Below, piece by piece: positions 1 to 9,068 of a stretch of 64,000 nucleotides of DNA. How positions within the stretch are numbered: the first letter of the stretch is position 1; every line of letters starts with the position of its first letter. The notes under the pieces were generated by a model. It saw only the letters and a program-made list of their open reading frames with translations. It did not search any database and was not told the origin of the DNA. The stretch comes from Paractinoplanes polyasparticus (GTDB taxonomy: Bacteria > Actinomycetota > Actinomycetes > Mycobacteriales > Micromonosporaceae): positions 248,001 through 312,000 of the forward strand of contig NZ_JAHWFK010000001.1 of assembly GCF_019710575.1 (NCBI RefSeq), read 5' to 3'. Position numbers and translations under genes: made by a program.

Positions 1-414
1 GGGGGCGTCTTCGAGACCGAGCACGAGATCACCCGCCTGCTCGACGACCTGGGCGCCGACGTGATCGGATTCGGCCCCGACACCGGGCACCTGCGCTGGG
101 CCGGCATCGACCCGGCCCCGTTCATCCGCCGCTACGCGGACCGGCTCGGCGGCATCCACATCAAGGACGTGTTCCCCGACCACCTGTCCGGCGGCTCGGG
201 CTCGTACCGGGAGAAGACAGCGTCGAAGCGGCTGTGGGCCGAGCCGGGGCTGGGTGTGGTCGACTTCGACGCCGTGCTCGACGCGATCCCGCCGGACTAC
301 GACGGTGACTTCATGATCGAGGTGGACGAGCCGTCGGTGGAGTCCAAGCTCGAATCGCACCGCATGTCGTTCGCCTGGGCGCGGCAGGCGCTGGGTGGCA
401 GGATCGAGGAATGA
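1..414 (+). CDS. Sugar phosphate isomerase/epimerase, 3' part
   Basis: The frame is open from base 1, so the gene starts outside the window; 137 codons are visible. The remaining part looks like the C-terminal half of an AP-endonuclease-2/xylose-isomerase-like TIM barrel. It has a GFGPDTGHLRWAG segment with a Asp-x-Gly-His turn, a GGIHIKDV segment with the His-x-Lys-Asp metal-site motif typical of IolE/IolI-like proteins, and FMIEVDEP, where the Glu would be the last metal ligand. Such enzymes isomerise or epimerise sugars or inositol derivatives in the cytoplasm; the substrate cannot be read here. The stop overlaps the next start (ATGA, 411-414), so it is translationally coupled to the LarA-like gene, which suggests one sugar-acid or polyol pathway. 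Family is fairly sure, substrate unknown. Confidence 0.8.
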   Translation, partial: GGVFETEHEITRLLDDLGADVIGFGPDTGHLRWAGIDPAPFIRRYADRLGGIHIKDVFPDHLSGGSGSYREKTASKRLWAEPGLGVVDFDAVLDAIPPDYDGDFMIEVDEPSVESKLESHRMSFAWARQALGGRIEE

Positions 415-1673
415 CGTCGGCGGTGATCGGGCGGGCCACGCGGGTGGGCGGCCCCGAGCGGGTGCTCGGCGAGGCTGAGGTACGCGAGTTCGTCGCGGCG
501 CAGCTGGCGGGGCTCGACCTCGACGGCCGCAGCGTGTGCGTCCTCGTGCCGGACGCCACGCGCACCTGCCCGCTGCCGCTGCTGGTGGGCGCTGTGCACC
601 AGGCGCTGCACGGGCGGGTGTCGCGCTTGACCGTGCTCATCGCCCTGGGCACACACGGGGCGATGTCGGCCGAGGCCCTGGAGGCCCACGTCGGCGTCTA
701 TCCGGACACTCAGGTGATCAACCACGAGTGGTGGGATCCGTCGACGTTCGCGAACCTGGGGACGATTCCGAGCGCGCGGATCGAGGAGCTGTCGGGCGGG
801 CGGATGCGCGGCGACGTGCCGGTGCTGCTCAACCGGGCCGTCGTCGAGCACGACGTCGCGATCGTCGTCGGGCCGGTGCTGCCGCACGAGGTGGTCGGCA
901 TGTCGGGCGGGAACAAGTACTTCTTCCCGGGCGTGGCGGGGCAGCAGATCATCGACGTCTCGCACTGGCTGGGGGCGCTGATCACGTCGGCCGAGATCAT
1001 CGGGACGACCGGGCTCACTCCCGTCCGGGCTCTGATCAACGACGGGGCGGCTCTGATCCCGGCCGAGACCTACGCCTTCTCTGTGGTCACGGCCGAGACG
1101 GACGTCGGTGAGGAGAGCCGGCTGCACTCGGTCTCGTTCGGCGACTGCGTCGCGTCGTGGGCCAGCGCGGCCGAGATCAGCGCCGCTACCCACGTGACGT
1201 ACCTGGAACGGCCGGTCCGCCGCGTGCTGTCGATCGTTCCGGCGATGTACGACGAGATCTGGACCGGCGCCAAGGGCTTCTACAAGGTCGAGCCGGTGGT
1301 GGCCGACGGCGGCGAGGTCATCCTGTACGCGCCGCACATCACCGAGATCGCCACCAGCCACCCGCAGATCCACGAGATCGGCTACCACTGCCGCGACTAC
1401 TTCGTGAAACAGTGGGAGCGGTTCGAGCACATCCATTGGGGCGTGCTCGCCCACTCGACGCACCTGCGCGGCGCCGGCAGCTACGACGCAGAGACCGGGG
1501 TGGAGCAGCTGCGGGTGCGGGTCACACTGGCCACGGGCATCCCGGAAGAGGTGTGCCGCGCGGTCAACCTCGGCTATCGCGACCCGGCCACGATCGATCC
1601 GGCGGCGTTCACGGCCGACCCGGACACGATGGTCGTGCCGCGGGCCGGCGAGGTGCTGTTCCGGCTGCGCTGA
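411..1673 (+). CDS. LarA-family (lactate racemase-like) protein, 420 aa
   Basis: This is a homologue of the nickel-pincer-nucleotide racemase/epimerase family (DUF2088 plus C-terminal domain). The N-terminal part carries IALGTHGAMS (His82), matching the conserved G-T-H loop. MSGGNKYFFPG (Met164-Gly174, Lys169) matches the segment whose lysine is covalently joined to the cofactor in LarA. Length of 420 aa is normal for the family. Known members racemise or epimerise 2-hydroxyacids; most have substrates other than lactate, and the sequence does not show which. No larB, larC or larE cofactor-synthesis genes lie in the window, so the cofactor would have to come from genes elsewhere. The ATG overlaps the stop of the upstream isomerase gene by four bases, so both are probably one operon. 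Annotation as a lactate racemase proper would be over-specific. Confidence 0.85.
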   Translation: MTSAVIGRATRVGGPERVLGEAEVREFVAAQLAGLDLDGRSVCVLVPDATRTCPLPLLVGAVHQALHGRVSRLTVLIALGTHGAMSAEALEAHVGVYPDTQVINHEWWDPSTFANLGTIPSARIEELSGGRMRGDVPVLLNRAVVEHDVAIVVGPVLPHEVVGMSGGNKYFFPGVAGQQIIDVSHWLGALITSAEIIGTTGLTPVRALINDGAALIPAETYAFSVVTAETDVGEESRLHSVSFGDCVASWASAAEISAATHVTYLERPVRRVLSIVPAMYDEIWTGAKGFYKVEPVVADGGEVILYAPHITEIATSHPQIHEIGYHCRDYFVKQWERFEHIHWGVLAHSTHLRGAGSYDAETGVEQLRVRVTLATGIPEEVCRAVNLGYRDPATIDPAAFTADPDTMVVPRAGEVLFRLR

Positions 1674-1840
1674 CCCGTTCGCCCCTGCAGTTGAGCAGAT
1701 GAACGCCGGACCATCCCCAGGAAATCTCCGACGTGGCCAAGGCCCAACTCGGCCGCAGAGCTGCAGCCCCGTTCTTCTACAACGGTGCCGCAGGCAAGTG
1801 AGATTAGGACGTACGTCCAAGACCTTCAGCCAGGAGCCTC

Positions 1841-1912
1841 GAGGCGAACACGCGCGTGCGGGTGCTCGCATTCAGCCCCGACGGCAAGGTGCTGGCGGTG
1901 CACGGATGCAAC
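1841..1912 (+). pseudogene. Remnant of a WD40-repeat coding sequence
   Basis: In one forward frame the bases read as TRVRVLAFSPDGKVLAV, which is a textbook WD40 blade strand (V-x-x-hydrophobic-A-F-S-P-D-G-K-x-L-A). The frame has no plausible start, loses the WD pattern after about 25 codons and ends near 2034. I read it as a leftover of a larger WD40 protein, a family often seen with STAND ATPases in actinobacteria. It is a short match, so chance cannot be excluded. Confidence 0.35.
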
Positions 1913-2158
1913 GGACGCCGACTTTGTCGACCGCCCGGGAAGGTCATCCGCCGAGTGTGCGCGTCGGCCGGGAACAGGACCTCGGGGGCGCAGGGGGAGA
2001 CCTACCTGCCGGGGTTTCCGTATGCTGTCCTGTGAGGACGTCGACCGATGTTTGCCATCGGCTCGGGTGCGGCGTACTGTTAGCGTCACTGAGGGCGGCT
2101 GGTGGATTGCGACCGACGATGTCGGTCACCAATAAGCACGATCCAGCCACGAACCCCG

Positions 2159-2191
2159 AGTAAGCCTCGATCTACGTCGAGGCTTACTTTT
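2159..2191 (+). terminator. Rho-independent-type terminator hairpin
   Basis: A perfect 12-bp stem (AGTAAGCCTCGA, 2159-2170, with TCGAGGCTTACT, 2177-2188) encloses a 6-base loop and runs into TTTT. It is unusually classical for a high-GC genome. No real gene ends directly upstream, so it probably belonged to a gene that has since decayed, or it insulates the NYN gene from upstream transcription. Confidence 0.75.
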
Positions 2192-2328
2192 CTCTCCGGC
2201 GGGACCCGATGGCCTTTCTTAATTGACCGAGCCATCTCATCCCAATCAGCCGATTGTAGGGTTTCATTTCCGGTTGTCCTGGTTCAGGATAAGCGCGCTG
2301 CCTCCGTAGCGACTCGAATGGTGTGCTG

Positions 2329-3834
2329 ATGACACTCAACGAAGCGGTCCTCCTGGTCGACTGGCTCAACCTCAGCATTCACCTGAAGAATCAACGCCTG
2401 TCCTTCGGCTCCGATCTGGTCGGCGATCTGATCAAAATCGCACGTGATGAGTGTGCCCGGCACGGCTCGACAGAGCTGGTGCGCGCCCACTTCGTTGGTG
2501 AGCAGTTTGCTCCCAGCGTGGAAGACGCGATCACCAGCACCTTTATCGCCCGCTTCCACAAGACCCGCACCGCCAAGGAGCAGGCAGATCTTGTGCTCGC
2601 GGTACTGGCGATGGATCACATTCACGCCCCAGGCGGCGGGCCCGCACTGTTTCTGCTGGCCACCGGCGACCAGGATTTCATTCCGCTGGTCGACCGCATG
2701 ATCGAGGCCCGGGCCGAGGTAGTGCTCGTCGTCGCTTCGACGCGCACGCTCTCCCCGGAGTATCGGCGCATCGCGGCGCAGCAGAACGTCAGGCTGCTGT
2801 CGCTCACCGACGTCCTGGACATCAAGCCGCTGCCGGAATCCGACGCCGACGCGGCCGCTACCCGGGTGCTAGGCCTCTACCGGGTGTGTATGGCTGGCGG
2901 TGTCCTCGGCGGCGACCAGACCCGCAACATCCGCATGCTTGCGGATTGGGGCCTGCTGCAGTCGGGCGACGAAGAGGTTGAGCACACCGCCTGCCTGCAG
3001 CAGTTCGCTCGGGTCGATACCCGCAAGGTCGCCGTGCCAGCGAAGCGGGACACCGGCAACCGACCCGCAGTGCTGCGGCGCACCTGCCTGAACTTCACGT
3101 CGGCGACCGTCCTCGACATCATCGAGGACGCGGACTGGGTGCTTCGGCGTACGGGCAATGCCGCGCGGCTGCCGACCATCGGCGACCTCGGCGTGGGCCG
3201 GTTCGCCGCCGACGACGGCCGACGCCTCGCTCGGATCATCGGCGCAATGAAGGACGTGGGCTGGCTGATGGAGCGGTCGGACGGCCGGTTCGAGTCGCGT
3301 CTGGAGTGGTCGGCCGACGGGCTGCTGGAGCCGCTGTGGCGAGTAATTTGCGAGATCAACCGTAGGGCGTTCGCCAGCCACACCGAGGGCGTGTCCCGCG
3401 ATCAGCTGTTCCAGGATCTGCGGTCGGCTCCGATCGCCGCCGACATCGACCGAAAGGGCGGCAAGGCCGCGCACGAGGTCATCGACCATGCCCGCCGGAT
3501 CGGCGTCATCGATGCCATTCCAGCGGGATCGGACGGCTATGCACTGGCGGTCATCGAGTCTCACCCCGTGGCCCACTCGGTTGCCAGCTCCCTACGTACG
3601 CTCGGGAATCTCCTGGCAGACCAAGTTGGCGTGGCCGTTCCCGAGCACGAGGTGCTCGCCCTGATGCGCGAACGGGACGAGCACGCCGGCGCCCAGGTGC
3701 TCTTCGGTTACGACAACCGTGACCGCCAGCGGATTCTGCGAGTGCTGCGCCGTTCCGGCCTGCTGGAACGGCCCCGGGGCAGCGAGCCGATGGTGCGCCT
3801 CAAGCGCACGCCGTGGCTGGAGCGGATCTCCTGA
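2329..3834 (+). CDS. NYN-domain (PIN-like) nuclease-type protein with C-terminal winged-helix-like region, 501 aa
   Basis: Residues 1-165 form a NYN/LabA-like PIN-fold domain. The acidic residues expected at the metal site are visible: Asp11 in LLVDWLNL, Asp87 in EQADLVLAVLA, and Asp114/Asp116 in LATGDQDFIPLVD. NYN domains are metal-dependent RNases. Residues from about 250 onward contain two helical segments ending in short basic strands (around DVGWLMERSDGRF and RRSGLLERPRGSE) that look like winged-helix repeats and could bind nucleic acid. I chose the ATG at 2329; an in-frame GTG at 2323 is also possible and neither has a good ribosome site. The gene ends 20 bases before a convergent small membrane-protein gene and precedes the STAND ATPase pair. 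A role as RNase effector in a defence or RNA-surveillance module is inference. Confidence 0.8.
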   Translation: MTLNEAVLLVDWLNLSIHLKNQRLSFGSDLVGDLIKIARDECARHGSTELVRAHFVGEQFAPSVEDAITSTFIARFHKTRTAKEQADLVLAVLAMDHIHAPGGGPALFLLATGDQDFIPLVDRMIEARAEVVLVVASTRTLSPEYRRIAAQQNVRLLSLTDVLDIKPLPESDADAAATRVLGLYRVCMAGGVLGGDQTRNIRMLADWGLLQSGDEEVEHTACLQQFARVDTRKVAVPAKRDTGNRPAVLRRTCLNFTSATVLDIIEDADWVLRRTGNAARLPTIGDLGVGRFAADDGRRLARIIGAMKDVGWLMERSDGRFESRLEWSADGLLEPLWRVICEINRRAFASHTEGVSRDQLFQDLRSAPIAADIDRKGGKAAHEVIDHARRIGVIDAIPAGSDGYALAVIESHPVAHSVASSLRTLGNLLADQVGVAVPEHEVLALMRERDEHAGAQVLFGYDNRDRQRILRVLRRSGLLERPRGSEPMVRLKRTPWLERIS

Positions 3835-3854
3835 AGCGAACGCATCTCGTGACG

Positions 3855-4466
3855 TCACAGTGCCAATACGCGACGGCTGACCCAGCGACGGCCCTGCCCG
3901 GACAACTCCTCGCTGGTGACCACCACGGTCAACTCCGCACCCTCGAGCACGTGCGCCGTGAAGACCGAAATCCGCCGACTGGCACCCTCGACCATGTCGA
4001 ACGGGCCAGGGTCGAGCAGTTCGGCGTCCGGCGGTTGCCGACCGTCGACGGCGATCGAGGTGCGGACCTCGGGACCGCGTCGGTGCCCGAGAATCAGCTG
4101 GCGCTGCTTCACCCAGTCGTGGACCGACGGGTTGTTCTGCCGCGAGATCGCGGCGAATCGGCGGCCGTCACGGCGGTCTGTCCGCCAGGTTCCCCACTCG
4201 CCTTCACCGGCGAACTCAACAGAGAATTCCGGGGCGTCGCGCAGAGAGCGGTCGTCGGCCTCAGCGGAAAGCTGGCGTCTCAGCAGGTTTGCCTGCTGGG
4301 TAGCGGCGATGGCCTGGGCGGAGCTCGCATCGGCCGCTCGGCCGGAAATCTCCGCCATGTGCCGGGCAATGCGAGCCTGCCAGATCGCCACTGCCACGCC
4401 ACCCACCGAGATCAACAACGCAACCGCTGAAATGATCAAGGACAAGTCGGCCGACTTCATCGACAT
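3855..4466 (-). CDS. Small single-pass membrane protein, 203 aa, unknown function
   Basis: I do not recognise the family. Residues 6-28 (LSLIISAVALLISVGGVAVAIW) form one N-terminal transmembrane helix. A helical, Ala/Gln-rich stretch follows (about 30-70), then a mixed soluble domain with polar strands ending RRWVSRRVLAL. The chosen start has ACGAGG eight bases upstream; an in-frame ATG at 4490 would add eight residues. It is convergent with the NYN gene (20 bases between stops) and divergent from the STAND ATPase gene, with about 200 bases between starts that must hold both promoters. Its place inside the accessory block suggests a membrane sensor or effector partner, but nothing in the sequence proves a link. 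Confidence 0.6.
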   Translation of the reverse strand: MSMKSADLSLIISAVALLISVGGVAVAIWQARIARHMAEISGRAADASSAQAIAATQQANLLRRQLSAEADDRSLRDAPEFSVEFAGEGEWGTWRTDRRDGRRFAAISRQNNPSVHDWVKQRQLILGHRRGPEVRTSIAVDGRQPPDAELLDPGPFDMVEGASRRISVFTAHVLEGAELTVVVTSEELSGQGRRWVSRRVLAL

Positions 4467-4679
4467 ACGGTAAGCCTCGTCATCGATCATCACAATCGGT
4501 TGAATCGTTCGCGAGTCCACAGCGACCGATGGGCGTCCGATTGACGGAATCGAATCGCCCGTTCGGCGATGGCCGAGGCCCTGGCATACGCGTAACCTCG
4601 GATTTCCGAACGCCGTCCGGGCGGCGCTCATGCTCATGCTCATGCCGGTAATTCGCTCTCGAAAACGATGAGGACAAAG

Positions 4680-7600
4680 GTGGATCTCGACCTTGTTCAG
4701 GCGGTTGCTAAGGTCGGCGACTTCGTTTACGTGCACCAGAACACCGGCCACCAGATCGCTGGCACGCTGGCCACGCTGAGCATGAGCCATCTCGTCGTGG
4801 AGGAGCAGGGCACCGGGGCCAAGCACGCGGTCGCGTTGGCCAGCATCATCACCGTGACCACCGGCCAGCCGCAGAAGGCCACCGCGGCGGAACCGGCCCC
4901 ACCCGCTCCCGCGGTGCCTTCCCCGGCCGAACCGGCCGCGCCCACGCCGGAGGCGCCTCCGGTCATTCCGCGCCTGATCGTGCCGTCGGGCGCAACGACA
5001 ATCATCATGCAACGCCCATTGTCCGCGCCGGATTTCGTCGCGTATGCCAACGACAAACTGTTCAACCTGCGTAGCCACAAGGCCGCGCTGGACCGCGTCC
5101 GGCAGCAGTTCGAGTACGCCGTAAGGGTGAAGGAGCTCGACCCGCGCTTCGGCCGGTGCGCCAGCATGGCTACCGAGATGGACCAGATCCTGGTCGGCGA
5201 GCCCCATTCGAGCTCGGCCTTCCGGCTGGCCGGCTACCTGCACTACATGGCCAGCCACCTGCAGATCGCCAGCGACCGCTATCTGAGCGCGGCGCTCATC
5301 GTCCCGGATGTCGCGCCCTATTGGTGGCTCGACACGGCGATCGCGGCGCTTCGCGCCAACCGGGTGGACATCGCCCAGCAGGGGCTGATCCGCTATGTCG
5401 ACGACACGACGCCGCAGGAGGACCCGGACGCATGGTGGGCGTTGCTGGCGTTGTCCGAACGGCTGGGCGCGACTCGTCTGCTCCACCTGATCCGCCCGGA
5501 GGCCGAGGCCACGCCCGAGGTGCGACGTTCGGTGCTTGAGGCGTGCCACAGCCTAGCCAGCAGTGCGGGTGATCTGGAACTCGCGGCCCGTGCCGCGAGG
5601 ATGCTGACGGAAGGCCCCGAAGCGGCCGTCCCCCCGATGCCGACTCTGCCCCCGCTGGACATGCCGGCCCAGATCGTGCTGAAGAGCATGACGCCGCGGA
5701 TGTTGCCGGCACCACCCCGGCAGCGGCCGGTACCACCGCCGGCCAAGCCGGCAACTCCACAGCGACGGGCGGAGCGGAACGAGTACGACCAGGCCAAGTA
5801 TCTCGAGCACCGGGCCAAGGACTTGGAGCGGGCGAAAAGGGCGTACCGGGACGCGATCCGAAAGAACATCAACGCGGAGAGCGCGATCAAGGACCTGGCG
5901 TGGCTGACCCGTAGGGTCGATGGGCCGGAGGCCGCGCTACGGGTGATCGAGGAAGAGTTCGCGGATCGGTTGCCGCCGAGTGCCTCCCTAGATCAGATCC
6001 TCATCGACTTCTACATGGGTTCCCAGCGGTACGAGGACGCGTTACGGCTGCTGGAACCAATGCTCGCCGGACATCTGGAGGCTGGGCAGCGCAAGGTAGT
6101 GTTGCGACGGATCTGCCAGGCCAAGCTCAGCCTGTCGCAGGACGCCACGCCATACGCCGAGGAGCTGTTGCGGGTCGCGCCGTCGGAGGCATCGGCCCGC
6201 CGCACATACGCCATCGCTCTGATGCGCCGGGACCAACCGGGCGACCTGGGCCAGGCAGAAGAGGTGATCGAGGAGCTGCGCAGCAAGGAGGACGCGCAGG
6301 CGTTGGAAATCGTCGACAAGATCCGGCAGATGCGCGAGGGCGGCAGTACAGCAGACCTGGACTTGCTGGTCCGCCGGCTGTCCGACATCAGGTTCGAGGC
6401 GATCTCCGACTTCGGTCAGTACATCCTGGACAACTTCGCTGAGGCCGCGGACGGCATCAGGCAGCAGCGCAAGTTTGCCGCGAACGACATCCGCTACCTC
6501 CGGACCCGAGCCCAGGAGGCACGCAACAAGCGAAGCCGGGAAAGGTACGACGCGTACATCTCCGCCGCGAAGATCGAGCTCGAGGTCTCTACCGTTGACG
6601 GTGGCGGGTCCGAGAGCGCTGAGCGTAACGCCCAGGCCTTCTTCGACCTACTGTTACGCGGGCTCACCGCGCTCGGCGACACCATGCTGTCGACCAATAC
6701 CGAGGTGGCCCGGGAGATCTACTTCGAGGCTCTGGCATTGGCCGACCAGCTCAGGCAACCGACCATGCAGGAGTATTGGAACGCGCTGCAACGCTACCTT
6801 CGGTCAATCTTCGACAGCCCGGAGTCGCTCACGGTGTCCCACGACCGGGGCGGCAACACCAGTCTGTCGGCGGCCGAGGTGGGCGTCGCCCTCGCCGACG
6901 ACCTCCGGGATGTTCCCGAGCACAGTGTTCAGCAACTGTTCGAGGCGGTCGACGAGCTCGCGGCCCGGACCAGATTCGCCTCCGAATCGGCCATTCGTGC
7001 GATCGAGCACGTCCCTTCGCTGGCCCGAGCTGCCCGTCGGCACTTGGCCGAGTTCCTGGATCTCCGGTCCCCGGATGTTACGACCGAACGGGTGATCGAG
7101 GCGTGGCGAGAGGCAGGCCTGCGTCGGCAGTCCGATCGTGACGAGATCGAACAGCAGTTGCGGCTCCTGCACGGCCTGGAAGTCGGCGAGGTCAGTCTTG
7201 ATCGCGCCTTCACGGTGTTGGACAACCTGCACAGCGAGCGGACGGTCGCGCTGGCGGTAGACCGAGAGGCGTGCCGAAAGCTGCAGACGAACTTCCGGCT
7301 GCTGCAGTACGGGCTCAAGGAGCCCGGTTTCGAGGAACGCGAATTCCGCTATCTGCAGGTGCAAGGCGCTATGAGGGACTTCGCCGAACAGGTGAAGGCG
7401 GCACCGACCCGACTGGCCGTCAGGAACTTGTTGCCGATCGCCTCCCGCACCTTGGCCCAGGTGGATCGGACGTTGGAGCGGCTCTACGCCGACCGTGAAC
7501 CCGACCCGACGCTCTCGCTCGCGCTCGTCGAGTACACCCCGGACTTGCACAACCGGATCACCGTGCAGGTGAAGCTCTACAACGAGCCCAGTTGCGCGCC

Positions 7601-9068
7601 CGTGGAGTCGCCCGAGTTGGTCGTGAACCTCGCCGCCGCCGCCGATGGGATCAAGGTACTCGATGTGGTGAAATCCGTACCGACCGTGCGCGGCGGCGAC
7701 GCCAAGATATCGTCGATCCAGGTGGAGCTGAGCAAGGAACTGGTCGCATCGGGCGCCTTCAGCCTGCCGATCGACGTCACCTACCGCACCCGCACCAACG
7801 AAAAGGGGCAGATCAGTGCGACGCTCGCCGTACGCCTGATGTCCGAGGCCGACTTCACCAAGATCAGCCCCAACCCGTTCAAGGACGGTGCGGCCGGCCG
7901 CACCGTCACCGACCCGGATATGTTCTTCGGACGCGAGGAACTCGTCGATCAGATTGAGGCGCTGCTGGTGGACGCGACCGGGCCCGGCGCCGGCGTCGCG
8001 ATCTACGGACAGAAGCGAGCTGGTAAGTCATCGATCCGTCTGCACTTGTCCCGCCGGCTCGAGAAGAGTGACCGATTCCTGGTAGTCGACGTCGCGAACA
8101 TCGGACAACTGGCGCCGGTCAGTGTCGGCGAGGCCAATGCCACCCTGCAGATCCTGCTGTGGACGATTCTTGCCAAGGCCGACGCCGTCGTTCGGCAACG
8201 GTCCGCCGCCCTGGGCGATCCAATCGAATTCCTGCCAGCTGACCTGCCCCGGGAAGAATTCCTCGCGAGCAGAGTCCCAGTCGGCGACTTCATCACTGTG
8301 TTCGAGCGCTTCAACGCCGAGGCCGCACGCCGTAGCGAGTGGCGTGATCGTGCATTCATCGTGCTGATGGACGAGTTCCAGTTCATCGCAACCTGGATCG
8401 CCGAGGGGCGAGTCTCGTCCACCTTCGTTCAGGCGCTCAAGGCGGTCCTGGAGCAGCGGTTGTTCCACCTTGTGGTGGTTGGCCTCGACGCCATGCAGTC
8501 GTTTATCGACAAGTACGCCAACGAGTTCGGCGTGTTTGACAAACGCCGGGTCAACTACCTCGAACCACGGTACGCCCTAGAGCTGATGGATCGACCGATC
8601 CGGATCGGCGGTCCCGACGGCGAGTCACGGTACCGGGAGCGAGCGCAGGAGCAGATCCTGAGTCTCACCGGTGGCAACCCCTTCTACATCCAGCGGTTCT
8701 GCTATCAGTTAGTGGAACATATGAACAGCTCGAAGGCGCCGCTGGTGACTGAGGCCGATGTCGAACTCGTCCGGGAGTGGCTGCTCAACGACTTCGGGCC
8801 GGGCGACTTCGACAACCTGGAGACCAGCGGCGAGCCCTCCACCACAGCGATCGCGACGGAGGCGGTCCGCGAAGTTCTCACCGCGGTAGCGGTCGCGGCC
8901 AACGACGGCCGGGCGACGATCGAAGACGTGGAACGGAGGTGTTCCGTACCGAACGTGGTCTCGATCCTCAAAGACCTCGAGGCGCGTGAGGTTGTCGTCC
9001 AGGAAGCGGGCACCTATCGGATCCTGGTACGCCTCTACCACGACTGGCTCCGCCGGCGGGTGGCCTGA
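4680..9068 (+). CDS. Large TPR/beta-sandwich/STAND-type AAA ATPase, 1462 aa
   Basis: Order of parts: a small beta-barrel-like domain (about 1-58); a Pro/Ala-rich linker (about 60-100); TPR-like helices; a second Pro-rich linker (about 310-365); more alpha-helical repeats (to about 930); an Ig-like beta-sandwich (about 940-1065); and a STAND/AAA_16 ATPase. The ATPase begins at MFFGREELVD (1081), with Walker A GQKRAGKSS (1110-1118, Lys1116), Walker B FIVLMDEF (1226-1233, Asp1231-Glu1232) and GGNPFYIQRF (about 1330). The last 80 residues look like a winged helix. The GTG at 4680 has GAGGA five bases upstream; an in-frame ATG at 4668 lacks one. The stop overlaps the next gene's ATG by one base, so the two ATPases are made together. 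STAND proteins are signal-triggered switches; here the TPR and Ig-like parts would sense the trigger. Trigger and partner are unknown. Confidence 0.8.
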   Translation: MDLDLVQAVAKVGDFVYVHQNTGHQIAGTLATLSMSHLVVEEQGTGAKHAVALASIITVTTGQPQKATAAEPAPPAPAVPSPAEPAAPTPEAPPVIPRLIVPSGATTIIMQRPLSAPDFVAYANDKLFNLRSHKAALDRVRQQFEYAVRVKELDPRFGRCASMATEMDQILVGEPHSSSAFRLAGYLHYMASHLQIASDRYLSAALIVPDVAPYWWLDTAIAALRANRVDIAQQGLIRYVDDTTPQEDPDAWWALLALSERLGATRLLHLIRPEAEATPEVRRSVLEACHSLASSAGDLELAARAARMLTEGPEAAVPPMPTLPPLDMPAQIVLKSMTPRMLPAPPRQRPVPPPAKPATPQRRAERNEYDQAKYLEHRAKDLERAKRAYRDAIRKNINAESAIKDLAWLTRRVDGPEAALRVIEEEFADRLPPSASLDQILIDFYMGSQRYEDALRLLEPMLAGHLEAGQRKVVLRRICQAKLSLSQDATPYAEELLRVAPSEASARRTYAIALMRRDQPGDLGQAEEVIEELRSKEDAQALEIVDKIRQMREGGSTADLDLLVRRLSDIRFEAISDFGQYILDNFAEAADGIRQQRKFAANDIRYLRTRAQEARNKRSRERYDAYISAAKIELEVSTVDGGGSESAERNAQAFFDLLLRGLTALGDTMLSTNTEVAREIYFEALALADQLRQPTMQEYWNALQRYLRSIFDSPESLTVSHDRGGNTSLSAAEVGVALADDLRDVPEHSVQQLFEAVDELAARTRFASESAIRAIEHVPSLARAARRHLAEFLDLRSPDVTTERVIEAWREAGLRRQSDRDEIEQQLRLLHGLEVGEVSLDRAFTVLDNLHSERTVALAVDREACRKLQTNFRLLQYGLKEPGFEEREFRYLQVQGAMRDFAEQVKAAPTRLAVRNLLPIASRTLAQVDRTLERLYADREPDPTLSLALVEYTPDLHNRITVQVKLYNEPSCAPVESPELVVNLAAAADGIKVLDVVKSVPTVRGGDAKISSIQVELSKELVASGAFSLPIDVTYRTRTNEKGQISATLAVRLMSEADFTKISPNPFKDGAAGRTVTDPDMFFGREELVDQIEALLVDATGPGAGVAIYGQKRAGKSSIRLHLSRRLEKSDRFLVVDVANIGQLAPVSVGEANATLQILLWTILAKADAVVRQRSAALGDPIEFLPADLPREEFLASRVPVGDFITVFERFNAEAARRSEWRDRAFIVLMDEFQFIATWIAEGRVSSTFVQALKAVLEQRLFHLVVVGLDAMQSFIDKYANEFGVFDKRRVNYLEPRYALELMDRPIRIGGPDGESRYRERAQEQILSLTGGNPFYIQRFCYQLVEHMNSSKAPLVTEADVELVREWLLNDFGPGDFDNLETSGEPSTTAIATEAVREVLTAVAVAANDGRATIEDVERRCSVPNVVSILKDLEAREVVVQEAGTYRILVRLYHDWLRRRVA

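Larger units (their letters stand above)
1674..2328. other. Gene-poor stretch with debris, left edge of accessory block
   Basis: About 650 bases without a convincing gene. It contains a WD40-like coding scrap (1841-1912) and a strong hairpin (2159-2191). Base composition becomes visibly less GC-rich from about 2160 to 2330, unlike the flanking genes. Open frames here have no family resemblance and unusual amino-acid composition. It forms the left border of the NYN/STAND block. Confidence 0.6.

Noticed and set aside
297..1871. Open minus-strand frame of 524 codons opposite the LarA-like gene
   Set aside because: Antisense shadow of a well-supported gene; composition is Arg/His-rich and no motif is seen.
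1699..2163. Possible 154-aa gene before the NYN gene
   Set aside because: No recognisable family, low-complexity composition, and it crosses the WD40 scrap that is open in another frame.
4491..5549. Long N-terminal extension of the small minus-strand membrane protein gene
   Set aside because: The extension would run through the promoter and opposite the start of the large ATPase gene; it has no domain and the downstream ATG with a ribosome site fits better.
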